DNA of 36,980 nucleotides from Acidimicrobiia bacterium (GTDB lineage: Bacteria; Actinomycetota; Acidimicrobiia; Spongiisociales; UBA5794): contig JASJAX010000033.1 of NCBI GenBank assembly GCA_030066755.1, forward strand, positions 1-36,980, in the 5' to 3' direction. Position numbers and translations under genes: made by a program. The notes beneath the pieces were generated by a model. The model was not told the origin of the DNA. It ran no database searches and worked only from the letters and a program-made list of their open reading frames with translations. Position 1 is the stretch's first letter. Each line of letters opens with the position of its first letter. This document shows positions 1 through 7,568 of this stretch, piece by piece.

Positions 1-653
1 TCGCCGGTCAGCTCCTGGGCATCGTTGGCCAGCGTTCGAACGCTGCGCACCGCCCCGAACGCACGACCCACGCGACGTGCGGTCTCCCGGACGACGAGCT
101 CTGAACCCGAGGGAGCCGGCCGGGGAACAAACGGCTCGGCGTCGTCGATGTCGCTCACCGGACCGAGATTCAGCATGACGGCCATGAGATCCACGCCGGC
201 CATTCCGTCGATCATGCAGTGGTGGATCTTCGACACGACGGCGAAGCGTCCGTCCTCGAGCCCCTCGACGATGTTCAGTTCCCAGAGCGGCTTGGCCCGA
301 TCCAACTGCTGGGACACGAGGCGGGCAGCAAGGTCGCGGAGCTGGGTCATCGACCCCGGCTGCGGGAGGCTCGTGTGTCGGATGTGAAACTCGAGGTTGA
401 AGTGCTCGTCATCGACCCATACGGGATGTCGCTCGAACGGCACGAACGCCAGCCGCTGCCGGTACCGAGGAATCATGTGGAGCTTCGACTCGATGAACAC
501 CTTGATGCGGTCGATGTCGATCCCGCCGTCGGGCCGCTCGACCGGACCCGACTCGAAAACGGCGATCCCGGCGACGTGCATGTGCGTCGTCGGCGACTCC
601 AAGGCGAGGAACGACGCGTCGAGCGGCGACAGTCGTTCGTAGTGGCCCGGCAT
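1..653 (-). CDS. WS/DGAT-family wax ester synthase / acyl-CoA:diacylglycerol acyltransferase, N-terminal part
   Basis: This family esterifies acyl-CoA to fatty alcohols or diacylglycerol and makes storage lipids in actinobacteria. The N-terminal 217 residues are present; the gene runs off the left edge, and full-length members are usually about 450-500 residues. The start ERLSPLDASFLALES is typical of the family. The catalytic motif HHCMIDG (HHxxxDG) is seen at residues 144-150. The ATG at 653-651 has a GAGGAG ribosome-binding site six bases upstream. The gene begins 17 bases after the stop of the RluD-type gene, so it may be the last gene of that operon. The exact acceptor (alcohol or diacylglycerol) cannot be read from sequence. 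Family call is firm; substrate is open. Confidence 0.9.
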   Translation of the reverse strand, partial: MPGHYERLSPLDASFLALESPTTHMHVAGIAVFESGPVERPDGGIDIDRIKVFIESKLHMIPRYRQRLAFVPFERHPVWVDDEHFNLEFHIRHTSLPQPGSMTQLRDLAARLVSQQLDRAKPLWELNIVEGLEDGRFAVVSKIHHCMIDGMAGVDLMAVMLNLGPVSDIDDAEPFVPRPAPSGSELVVRETARRVGRAFGAVRSVRTLANDAQELTG

Positions 654-670
654 TCCAGCTCCTCGTTCGA

Positions 671-1612
671 TCAGCTCAGGTCGGGGACCACTCCCGAGAG
701 TGGTGGTCCGAGCCTTTCCAGGGATTTCGCGAGGTCTGATGGTACCGGAGCGGTCACCGTGACGTCCCGAGTGCCGTCCGGGTGCGGAAACACCAGCTGC
801 CGAGCGTGCAACCACACGCGGCCGGGATCGGCCTCGGCCGGTCCGGCTCGACCGTACGACCGATCGCCCGCCACCGGGTGATCGATCGCAGAGAGGTGGA
901 CCCGAATCTGATGGGTGCGGCCGGTGTCGAGCGTCACTTCCAACATCGTCACGCCGGACCACGACGCCACCCGCCGGTAGTGCGTGACCGCGCGCCGGCC
1001 CTGGGCGGTGACGTACATCCGTGTCGGGCTGTTCGGATCGCGGCCGATTGGTGCTTCGATCGTCCCGGTGACATTGTCGAACTCCCCCAGGACGACGGAC
1101 CAATACACCCGGGAGATTCGGCGGGCTCGCAACGCATCCTGGAGAAACTCCTGCGCCGCCGGCGTACGCGCAACCAGGAGCAACCCGGTGGTATCACGAT
1201 CGAGGCGATGGACGAGGCCCCAGCGGTGTTGCTCACCGAGTTCGGCGATGTCGGGGAATCGATACATGAGTCCGCTGGCCAGGGTGTCGTTGCGATGCCC
1301 TGCGCCCGGATGGACCACGAGCCCGGCCGGCTTGTCGACCACGAGAAGCATCTCGTCCTCGTAGGCCACACCGAAGTCGATCGGCGCCGGCTCGATCGGC
1401 GCCGGCGGAGGAGGCGGAACGATCTGGAGCTCCGTTCCTGCGGGCAACCGGGTCTTGGCGTCGACCGGCACTCCCGCTACCTCGGCATCGCCGGCGTCCA
1501 CAACTGCTCGCGCGGCTGCGCGCGAGGTTGCGAGCAGCGCGGCGACGATCCGGTCGGCCCGCTGGTCGTGCAGGTCCTGGGGAACGACGAATCGCTGTTG
1601 CTCAGTCGTCAC
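671..1612 (-). CDS. rluD: RluA/RluD-family 23S rRNA pseudouridine synthase
   Basis: The enzyme converts specific uridines of large-subunit rRNA to pseudouridine. An N-terminal S4-like RNA-binding domain (RADRIVAALLATSR onward) is followed by the catalytic domain with HRLDRDTTG, whose second Asp is the catalytic residue of the family. Further family blocks are DKPAGLVVHPG and the TGRTHQIRVHL stretch. I chose the GTG at 1612, which overlaps the lspA stop by 11 bases and puts the S4 domain close to the N-terminus (313 aa). An ATG at 1642 or a longer reading frame to 1696 are alternatives, but the extra residues are arginine-rich and lie inside lspA. The order lspA-rluD is conserved in actinobacteria. 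Which uridines are modified is inferred from family only. Confidence 0.9.
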   Translation of the reverse strand: MTTEQQRFVVPQDLHDQRADRIVAALLATSRAAARAVVDAGDAEVAGVPVDAKTRLPAGTELQIVPPPPPAPIEPAPIDFGVAYEDEMLLVVDKPAGLVVHPGAGHRNDTLASGLMYRFPDIAELGEQHRWGLVHRLDRDTTGLLLVARTPAAQEFLQDALRARRISRVYWSVVLGEFDNVTGTIEAPIGRDPNSPTRMYVTAQGRRAVTHYRRVASWSGVTMLEVTLDTGRTHQIRVHLSAIDHPVAGDRSYGRAGPAEADPGRVWLHARQLVFPHPDGTRDVTVTAPVPSDLAKSLERLGPPLSGVVPDLS

Positions 1613-2192
1613 GACCGTCGCCGTCTTCGCTCCTGCTGCCATCGCCAACGGACATCTCCGCGTCCGACGCGGCCGCGTCATCCGGCTCATCCTCACCGTG
1701 GCGCAGCACGAACGTCCCGATCAGCAAGAGGCCGACTCCGATGTTGATGGCCGTGTCGGCCACATTGAAGGACGGGAAGAAGTCGAAGTCGATGAAGTCC
1801 ACGACGGCGCCATCGAGGAAGCCATCGCCCCGGAAGATGCGGTCTGCCAGGTTTCCCGCTGCGCCTCCCATGATCAGGCCGAGGCCAACGACATCGATGG
1901 TGTGATGGACTCGGTCGGCCAGCACGAACACCACGGCGATCACCCCGATGGCGATCACGCCGATGATCTGGCCCTGGTCGGTGAACGTGCTGAAGCTCGC
2001 TCCGGGGTTCCGGGCTTCCGCAAACCGCAGGAATCCGTCGATGATCACGTACGGACCGTCGCTCAAGGCGGCAACCGCCCAGATCTTCGTGATCTGGTCC
2101 AGCACCAGCGCGACGACGGCGACCAATGCGGCGAGGGCGCGGCGGCTCAACTCGATGTCTCCATGATTCGACCGGCCGGCGGCGGCCGGCAT
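1602..2192 (-). CDS. lspA: Lipoprotein signal peptidase (signal peptidase II)
   Basis: LspA is an inner-membrane aspartyl protease that cleaves signal peptides of prolipoproteins ahead of the lipid-modified cysteine. Several hydrophobic segments are visible. The two catalytic aspartates are in GNLADRIF (D117) and FNVADTAINIG (D146), with the usual GGAAGNLADR and VVDFIDF surroundings. The protein is 196 aa, a little longer than usual because of an acidic Asp/Glu/Ser-rich C-terminal tail of about 30 residues. The ATG directly abuts the stop of the upstream DksA/TraR-like gene (TGA then ATG), so translation is probably coupled. The window encodes at least three lipobox proteins (at 30683, 33938 and 34962) that would be substrates. 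Confidence 0.95.
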   Translation of the reverse strand: MPAAAGRSNHGDIELSRRALAALVAVVALVLDQITKIWAVAALSDGPYVIIDGFLRFAEARNPGASFSTFTDQGQIIGVIAIGVIAVVFVLADRVHHTIDVVGLGLIMGGAAGNLADRIFRGDGFLDGAVVDFIDFDFFPSFNVADTAINIGVGLLLIGTFVLRHGEDEPDDAAASDAEMSVGDGSRSEDGDGRDD

Positions 2193-2597
2193 TCAGACTC
2201 GGTCAGCGTACTCGACCGTGGTGGTTGCGTAGGGAAGGGCATCGAGCCGGGCGAGCGGGATCGCCTTCCCGCTGATCTCGCAGATGCCGTACTGGCCGGC
2301 GTCCATCCGGCGCAAGGCGTGATGCACCTTGTCGAGAAGCCCCTTGGCGTTCTCCTCGATCGACAAGTCCATCTGGAGCTCGAGCGCCAGCGACCCGCCG
2401 TCGGCGTTCTCGGGATCGACGTTGTGCTCCGACGACGTCTCTGCGAGGCGCACCTCGTCGCGTTCACGCTCCAGCTCGTCGATGACGGCTTTCAGCCGCT
2501 CCTCCTCTTCGAGGAGTCTGCGCCGAAAGCGCTCGATCGTCGATTTCGCCAGCTTCCTGGCCATTCGCCTGCCTTCCACAATCAGCGGCCGGGACAT
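2193..2597 (-). CDS. DksA/TraR-like regulator with degenerate zinc finger
   Basis: A charged, coiled-coil-like N-terminal half (about residues 20-50, rich in E/R/L) is followed by the DksA/TraR C4-finger fold region GQYGICEISGKAIPLARLD. The family normally has C-x2-C and a second C-x2-C pair; here only the first Cys is left (CEIS) and the second pair reads VEYA. The fold signature, including the ALPYAT segment, is otherwise intact, so zinc binding is probably lost. DksA-type proteins enter the RNA polymerase secondary channel; whether this one does is inference. The gene sits upstream of lspA and rluD, a conserved actinobacterial order. The ATG at 2597 has GGAG seven bases upstream; a second ATG at 2564 (after GGAAGG) is an equally good start. 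Confidence 0.82.
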   Translation of the reverse strand: MSRPLIVEGRRMARKLAKSTIERFRRRLLEEEERLKAVIDELERERDEVRLAETSSEHNVDPENADGGSLALELQMDLSIEENAKGLLDKVHHALRRMDAGQYGICEISGKAIPLARLDALPYATTTVEYADRV

Positions 2598-2699
2598 TAG
2601 CCGCTCCGCGCCAGATCGGCTGACGTCGGGCGTGCCTCGACCAACTCCGGTGTTGGCGACAGCATCGATGGTGCGCCCGCCGTGAGTAGCGCCAAAGGA

Positions 2700-2736
2700 C
2701 CCTATTTCGTGCCGCCGGAGGCGGCTCGAAATAGGG
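2700..2736 (-). terminator. Strong hairpin downstream of yggU
   Basis: CCCTATTTCG (2700-2709) pairs with CGAAATAGGG (2727-2736), and after one T/T mismatch GCCGCC pairs with GGCGGC around a GGA loop. The hairpin lies 35 bases after the yggU stop on the minus strand, where it is followed by TCCTTT rather than a real T-run. A factor-independent or assisted terminator that separates yggU from the DksA-like operon is the best reading. Confidence 0.6.
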
Positions 2737-2764
2737 AGTACTGAGTACGGAGTACTGAGTACAG
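2737..2764. repeat. Heptanucleotide tandem tract, four AGTACNG units
   Basis: Four consecutive 7-base units: AGTACTG, AGTACGG, AGTACTG, AGTACAG. The tract lies between the yggU stop codon (2772) and the hairpin at 2700-2736. Two other 7-base-period tracts lie on the other side of yggU. Confidence 0.85.
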
Positions 2765-2771
2765 AGACCTC

Positions 2772-3068
2772 TCAGGGACGGGTCGGTTCGAGACAGGCAG
2801 CGATCTGCTCGGGGGAAACACCCTCGATCAAGAGCAGCTTGCGCCGGGAGGTGGTACCTCGGGCGAGCGTGACGCTTGCGCCGGTGACCCGTTCGAGGAG
2901 CTTCGCGAGCTCACGATTGGCTTTGCCGGCTTCCGGGGGCGCTGCGACCCGAATCTTCAGCGCATCCCCATGCGGCCCCACGACCTCGGTGCGCCGAGCT
3001 CCCGGAACGACCCACACGGTGAGCAACGCACCGTCAGGGTGTGGCTCGAGATACGAGGGAACGGTCAC
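2772..3068 (-). CDS. yggU: DUF167 (YggU-family) protein
   Basis: A 98-residue protein matching the whole DUF167 fold: a first half with LLTVWVVPGARRTEV, a middle with LKIRVAAPPEAGKANRELAKLL, and a final beta-strand segment with SRRKLLLIEG. The family is widespread but has no firmly established biochemical role, and in many bacteria it sits close to yggS, yggT and division genes, as here. The start is a GTG at 3068 with a TAGCCT -10-like hexamer ending six bases before it, so the mRNA is probably leaderless. Heptamer repeat tracts lie on both sides, which sets this gene apart from its neighbours. Family call is firm; no function is proposed. Confidence 0.9.
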   Translation of the reverse strand: MTVPSYLEPHPDGALLTVWVVPGARRTEVVGPHGDALKIRVAAPPEAGKANRELAKLLERVTGASVTLARGTTSRRKLLLIEGVSPEQIAACLEPTRP

Positions 3069-3074
3069 CGACCG

Positions 3075-3080
3075 AGGCTA
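3075..3080 (-). promoter_or_regulatory. Leaderless-type -10 hexamer for yggU
   Basis: On the minus strand TAGCCT (TANNNT) ends six bases before the GTG start of yggU, so transcription would begin at about the start codon. There is no ribosome-binding site at normal spacing. Confidence 0.5.
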
Positions 3081-3097
3081 CCGTCGGCGGACCTCGG

Positions 3098-3125
3098 ACT
3101 TGGAACCTGCAACTTGGAACCCGCC
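3098..3125. repeat. Heptanucleotide-period tract (ACTTGGA / ACCTGCA)
   Basis: Units ACTTGGA, ACCTGCA, ACTTGGA, ACCCGCC follow one another with a 7-base period (14-base exact repeat of ACTTGGAACC). It lies upstream of yggU and of the ileS leader. Confidence 0.7.
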
Positions 3126-3130
3126 CACCG

Positions 3131-3158
3131 ACGACTGACGACTGACCACTGACGACTG
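3131..3158. repeat. Heptanucleotide tandem tract, four ACGACTG-type units
   Basis: ACGACTG, ACGACTG, ACCACTG, ACGACTG in direct succession, followed by AGTGG. It lies just upstream of the presumed ileS leader promoter region. Its sequence differs from the tract at 2737-2764 but the period is the same. Confidence 0.85.
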
Positions 3159-3216
3159 AGTGGTCCGATCCCCGAAAACGCTCCCGATCACCTTGCACCC
3201 CACTACCATCCCCGCC

Positions 3217-3482
3217 ACAGCGATGACGGGGACGTGCCCCCGGGCCATCGTGGCGACAGCGAACCGAGGACGGTGCGAGCTCGGCGGCCACGATCCGGGT
3301 GGACATCACCTCCGAGCTGCGGGAAGAACGCCGGTGTCTATGCCTGGCTCAGACCCCGCCGGTTCTCCGCCGACATGGAGCAACGAAGCGGCTGTGGAAC
3401 GACTCCACAGCAAGCCGGGTGGTACCGCGGATCATCCGTCCCGGCCGGACAACGAACGACGTGACCGGCTGAAGGACAACCG
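3217..3482 (+). promoter_or_regulatory. T-box riboswitch of ileS, probably translational
   Basis: The T-box core GGGTGGTACCGCGG is at 3417-3430; its TGGT (3420-3423) can pair with the ACCA end of uncharged tRNA. Upstream is a perfect 8-bp stem III (3391-3398 with 3404-3411). A stem I-like helix pairs 3239-3243 plus 3247-3253 with 3288-3299; the candidate Ile specifier ATC is at 3305-3307, followed by A. Stem I assignment is the least certain part. In the tRNA-bound form CCGGG (3415-3419) pairs with CCCGG (3440-3444). In the alternative form GTCC (3438-3441) pairs with GGAC of the ribosome-binding site (3474-3477), supported by CCGG/CCGG (3445-3448 with 3465-3468). The two forms exclude each other, and no T-run follows, so control of translation fits better than termination. 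A TACCAT -10-like element at 3204-3209 sets the approximate 5' end. Confidence 0.88.
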
Positions 3483-6400
3483 ATGACCGACTCCAACCCC
3501 ACCGATCGCTCGGCCTTTCGCCGCGTCCCGCCCCAGGTCGACATCCCCGAGATGGAGGCGCGAGTGCTCGGGCTGTGGGACGAGCTCGAAGCGTTCCCAC
3601 GGTCGGTCGAGCTGCGTGATCCCGACTCGGAGTACACGTTCTACGACGGCCCGCCGTTCCCGACCGGAAGCCCCCACTACGGCAACCTCCTCGCCGGCGT
3701 GATCAAAGACATCGTCCCGAGGTACTGGACGATGCGTGGACACCGCGTCGAGCGGCGGTTCGGCTGGGACACCCACGGGCTACCGATCGAGATGGAAGTC
3801 CAGAAGGAGCTCGGCCTCTCCGGACCGCGCCAGATCGAGGAGTTCGGCGTCGCCGAGTTCAACGAGGCGTGCCGGGCCAAAGTGCAGGCCAATACCGAGA
3901 CATGGGAATACGTGACGCGACGCCTGGGCCGCTGGATCGATTTCGAAGACGACTACAAGACGATGGACGTCGAGTTCATGGAATCCGTGTGGTGGGTCTT
4001 CCGGGGGCTGTGGGATCGCGACCTCATCTACCGAGACTTCAAGGTCGTTCCGTATTCGTGGGGCGCCGGCACTCCCCTGTCGAACTTCGAACTCAACCTC
4101 GGCGGATACAAGGACGTCGAAGACCCCTCGATCACGGTGCGGCTGCGCGCTCACGCGTCCCACGGTCCGGTTGTCGAAGGCGACTGGCTCCTGATCTGGA
4201 CCACGACACCGTGGACGTTGCCCGGCAACCTCGCCATCGCCGCCGGTCTCGACATCCCGTACGTCCGGATCGCCGACGACGGGGACCACTACTGGATCGC
4301 CGAGGCGCGGATCGACTCGGTATGGAAGGGCACCGACGTCGAGATCGTCGGGCGCGCCATGGGATCCGAGCTGATCGGCACCGAGTACGAACCACCGTTC
4401 AACTTCTTCGCCGACGAGCGAGAGCGCGGTGCGTTCGTCGTCATTCCCTCCGACGATGTCACGACCGAAGAGGGAACGGGCCTGGTGCACATGGCACCCG
4501 CCTACGGCGAAGCCGACTTCCTCGCGTTCCAACAGTCCGGGATCGAAGCGTTTGTCGACCCGGTGGATCTCGAGGCGAAGTTCACCGACGAGGTCCCGGC
4601 GGTGGCGGGGGTGTACGTCAAGGACGCCGACAAGACCCTCGTGACGATGCTGCGCGAGCGAGGTCTGCTCGTGCATTCCGGCACGATCGTGCACTCCTAT
4701 CCGTTCTGCTGGAGGACCGACACCCCGCTGATCTACAAGGCGATCCCGAGCTGGTACGTCAAGGTCGAGTCGTTCAAGGAGCGGATGGCCGACCTCAACG
4801 AGCGGATCTGGTGGGTCCCGGACTACGTGGGTGAACGGCGGTTCGGCAATTGGCTCCGCGACGCCCGCGACTGGGCGGTGAGCCGCAACCGTTTCTGGGG
4901 AAGCTGCATCCCGGTGTGGATCTGCGAGGACTGCGACGACCGGGAGTGCATCGGCTCTCGTAAGGAGCTCGAGGAGCGGTCCGGCGTCTGGCTCGACGAC
5001 CTGCACAAACACATCGTGGACGAGGTCACGTTCGAGTGCACGGCGTGCACCGGAACGATGCGTCGTGTCCCTGAGGTTCTGGACGTGTGGTTCGAGTCGG
5101 GCTCGATGCCCTACGGAAAGATGCACTACCCCTTTGCCAATGAGGAGCGGTTCGCCAACACGTTCCCGGCCGACTTCATCGCTGAGGGCTTGGACCAGAC
5201 CCGCGGTTGGTTCTACACCCTGGTGGTGCTTGCTGCGGCGCTCTTTGACGACGTCCCTTTCAAGAACTGTGTGGTCAACGGGATGATCCTCGCCGGCGAC
5301 GGACGCAAGATGTCCAAGTCGCTCAAGAACTACCCCGATCCGGACGCCATCTTCGATGGACCGGGCGCCGACGCGCTGCGGGCGTACTTGATCAACTCGC
5401 CCGTGCTGCGGGCTGAACCGCTGCGGTTCTCCGAGGACGGGGTGCGTGATGTCGTGCGCACCGTGCTCCTTCCGTATTGGAATGCGTACTCGTTCTTCAC
5501 CACGTACGCGGAAGCCGACGGCATCACCCCGCAGGACCTGGCCGCAGCCCCTCCGGTCGCCGAGCGGTCTGAGCTCGACCGCTGGATCATCTCGGTTCTC
5601 CAGAGCTTGATCCGTGACGTGAACACGGAGATGGAGCGATACCAGCTCTACGCCGTGGTCCCGCCGATCCTTGGGTTCATCGACGACTTGACGAACTGGT
5701 ACATCCGCCGATCACGACGTCGTTTCTGGGCACGCCGTGGCGGCGGCGACGACCGCGACAAGCTCGCGGCGTTCGCAACGCTCTACGAGGTGCTCGTGAC
5801 GTTTTCGAAGGTCGCAGCCCCCGTGCTCCCCTTCATCACGGAGGAGATCTACCAGGGGCTGGTGCAGGCGGTCGAGCCGGATGCCCCGGTGAGCGTGCAC
5901 CACACCGACTACCCGAGCGCGGATCCGGATGTCATCAACGAAGACCTGGAACAGTCGATGGCCGTCGTACGGCGGGTCGTCACGATGGGGAGGGCGCTGC
6001 GCAAACGCGAACAGGTTCGCGTGCGACAGCCGCTCAGCACGCTCACGGTCGTCACGCGCGACGATTCGGCATCGGCGGCCGTGGCCTCGCACACGGCGCT
6101 CATCAGCGACGAATTGAACGTCAAGCAGGTTGCGGTAGAACGTGACGAGTCGCACCTCGTGCACCTGTCGGCGAAGGCGAACTTCAAGGCGTTGGGGCCG
6201 CGGCTCGGAGCTCGCGTGAAGGAAGTTGCCGCCGCCATCGCCGCCCTCGAGCACGATCGGGTCGACGAGATCATCGACGGCGCAACCATCGACGTGCTCG
6301 GTGAACCGATCTCGCTTGCCGACATCAGCGTCGCCCGCGATCCGCGACCCGGCGTCGTTGTCGCCGGCGAAGCGGCATTCTCGGTCGCCTTGGACACGGA

Positions 6401-6674
6401 GATCACGCCGGAGCTGCATCAGGAAGGGGTCGCTCGGGAAGTCATCAGCCGGGTGCAGGCCCTGCGCCGTTCCGCCGAACTCGACGTCAGCGATCGGATC
6501 GCGCTGACTTGGTCCACGGGTGCCGAATCCGTTCGCGCAGCGATGATGGCTCACACTGATCTGATCGCCGGCGAAGTCCTTGCGACAACGATTGTGGAAG
6601 GAGCGCCGGACACAGGGACCGAGGTCGAGGTCGATGGCGAGGCGGTCTGGCTCACCGTCGGCGCGGCGGACTGA
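3483..6674 (+). CDS. ileS: Isoleucyl-tRNA synthetase
   Basis: IleRS charges tRNA-Ile with isoleucine in the cytoplasm and edits misactivated valine. The class I signature HIGH appears as HYGN at residues 65-68 (in PPFPTGSPHYGNLLAG) and KMSKS at 609-613. A cysteine-rich insertion (CEDC and CTAC pairs) precedes the second half of the catalytic core, and the C-terminal half carries the anticodon-binding domain. At 1063 aa it fits the long, eukaryote-like (type 2) IleRS common in actinobacteria; members of that type are known to be less sensitive to mupirocin. The ATG follows GAAGGA, which the T-box leader can sequester. The gene is the only plus-strand gene in the left 27 kb and converges on divIVA with 8 bases between the stops. 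Confidence 0.98.
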   Translation: MTDSNPTDRSAFRRVPPQVDIPEMEARVLGLWDELEAFPRSVELRDPDSEYTFYDGPPFPTGSPHYGNLLAGVIKDIVPRYWTMRGHRVERRFGWDTHGLPIEMEVQKELGLSGPRQIEEFGVAEFNEACRAKVQANTETWEYVTRRLGRWIDFEDDYKTMDVEFMESVWWVFRGLWDRDLIYRDFKVVPYSWGAGTPLSNFELNLGGYKDVEDPSITVRLRAHASHGPVVEGDWLLIWTTTPWTLPGNLAIAAGLDIPYVRIADDGDHYWIAEARIDSVWKGTDVEIVGRAMGSELIGTEYEPPFNFFADERERGAFVVIPSDDVTTEEGTGLVHMAPAYGEADFLAFQQSGIEAFVDPVDLEAKFTDEVPAVAGVYVKDADKTLVTMLRERGLLVHSGTIVHSYPFCWRTDTPLIYKAIPSWYVKVESFKERMADLNERIWWVPDYVGERRFGNWLRDARDWAVSRNRFWGSCIPVWICEDCDDRECIGSRKELEERSGVWLDDLHKHIVDEVTFECTACTGTMRRVPEVLDVWFESGSMPYGKMHYPFANEERFANTFPADFIAEGLDQTRGWFYTLVVLAAALFDDVPFKNCVVNGMILAGDGRKMSKSLKNYPDPDAIFDGPGADALRAYLINSPVLRAEPLRFSEDGVRDVVRTVLLPYWNAYSFFTTYAEADGITPQDLAAAPPVAERSELDRWIISVLQSLIRDVNTEMERYQLYAVVPPILGFIDDLTNWYIRRSRRRFWARRGGGDDRDKLAAFATLYEVLVTFSKVAAPVLPFITEEIYQGLVQAVEPDAPVSVHHTDYPSADPDVINEDLEQSMAVVRRVVTMGRALRKREQVRVRQPLSTLTVVTRDDSASAAVASHTALISDELNVKQVAVERDESHLVHLSAKANFKALGPRLGARVKEVAAAIAALEHDRVDEIIDGATIDVLGEPISLADISVARDPRPGVVVAGEAAFSVALDTEITPELHQEGVAREVISRVQALRRSAELDVSDRIALTWSTGAESVRAAMMAHTDLIAGEVLATTIVEGAPDTGTEVEVDGEAVWLTVGAAD

Positions 6675-6694
6675 CCGTCGGCTCAGTCCGCCGC
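6663..6694. terminator. Bidirectional hairpin shared by ileS and divIVA 3' ends
   Basis: GCGGCGGACTGA (6663-6674) is a perfect 12-base inverted repeat of 6683-6694 around an 8-base loop. Each arm is the last three codons plus the TGA stop of one gene, so both proteins end in Ala-Ala-Asp. It is symmetrical and lacks T-runs; a two-way terminator or transcript-end stabiliser is the likely role. Confidence 0.6.
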
Positions 6695-7504
6695 GAGCTT
6701 GCGCTTGAGCTCGGCCATCTTGGCTTCGAGCGACTCGGTGGTGATCTCAGCATCGGCGATCGCCGCCACCTTGGGTCGCCGTCGACTCCGTTTGGACGAC
6801 GGCTTCGAGTCCTCGGGGACGTCCCGCAGGTCGAGGTCGATGATCTCGCCGCCCGAGACGGCACCCTCGTCGCCGGAGAGCGACTCCAAGCGGCCCTGCA
6901 CGTCGGCGATGGAACTGCGCAGCCGGACGATGCGCTCGCTCAACACCTGCATCTCCGCCGCACCGACGGCGCGATCCCATCCTTCAGCTCGATCCGAACC
7001 CTCGAGGATTTCCCCGGCCCGACGGCGCGCAGCTTCTTCGGTATCGGCCGCGAGCAGCGCAGCACGTTTGGTGATGGCTCGGGCTTCGTCTCGTGCGGCG
7101 GCGGTGAGCCGTTCGATCTCGTCGCTGGCGCGGACGGCGGTCGTCTCCCGGATCATCGCCGCCTCTTCCCGGGCTTGATCGAGGAGCGCCTGGACTTCGA
7201 GCTGCGCAGCCAGTTCGGCTTTCCATCGGTGGAAGCTGGTGAGCGGGTCGTCCGCAGTGGCACTGTGGGACGGCGTCGCCGCCTTCGCAACACGGGGTTC
7301 ACCATCGCCGCGGCCTGCACGATTCAGTCCCCGATTCGCACGATTCAGCCGGGTGAGTTTCTCTTCGGCTTCTTCAAGTGCGGCTTCGTAGCCCGCAAGC
7401 GCAACAACGACCTCGCGGTGGAACTCGTCGACCTCGGCCCGGTCATACGCAAACCGGGTGCCGCGGAATCGAATCCTCGCTGCATCGCGAGACGTGAAGC
7501 TCAT
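6683..7504 (-). CDS. DivIVA-like coiled-coil protein
   Basis: The N-terminus (about residues 8-40) has the DivIVA lipid-binding pattern, with FRGTRFAYDRAEVDEFHREV matching the family's G-Y-D-x-x-E-V-D-x-F core. Long alanine- and glutamate-rich coiled-coil segments follow (about 40-60 and 90-205), then an acidic stretch, a basic patch (SSKRSRRRPK) and a final short helix. DivIVA proteins bind curved membrane at poles and septa and organise wall growth (Wag31 in mycobacteria). The position after sepF and yggT at the end of the dcw cluster is the actinobacterial place for divIVA. I chose the ATG at 7504 because TAGGAT ends seven bases before it (leaderless pattern); an ATG at 7513 would add three residues. 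The sequence is divergent, so a related coiled-coil role cannot be excluded. Confidence 0.8.
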   Translation of the reverse strand: MSFTSRDAARIRFRGTRFAYDRAEVDEFHREVVVALAGYEAALEEAEEKLTRLNRANRGLNRAGRGDGEPRVAKAATPSHSATADDPLTSFHRWKAELAAQLEVQALLDQAREEAAMIRETTAVRASDEIERLTAAARDEARAITKRAALLAADTEEAARRRAGEILEGSDRAEGWDRAVGAAEMQVLSERIVRLRSSIADVQGRLESLSGDEGAVSGGEIIDLDLRDVPEDSKPSSKRSRRRPKVAAIADAEITTESLEAKMAELKRKLAAD

Positions 7505-7511
7505 GGTGCCC

Positions 7512-7517
7512 ATCCTA
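7512..7517 (-). promoter_or_regulatory. Leaderless-type -10 hexamer for divIVA-like gene
   Basis: TAGGAT on the minus strand ends seven bases before the ATG at 7504. It overlaps the alternative ATG at 7513, which argues for the shorter start and for separate transcription of this gene. A 7-bp inverted repeat (7528-7534 with 7564-7570) lies between it and the yggT stop. Confidence 0.45.
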
Positions 7518-7568
7518 CAGACGCAACGACGCTCTGACCACTCTGCGTTGTCACCTTGTCACCGAGCG

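Noticed and set aside
3780-5126. A 448-codon minus-strand frame inside ileS
   Set aside because: Antisense shadow of a highly conserved tRNA synthetase; no motif and no start signal.
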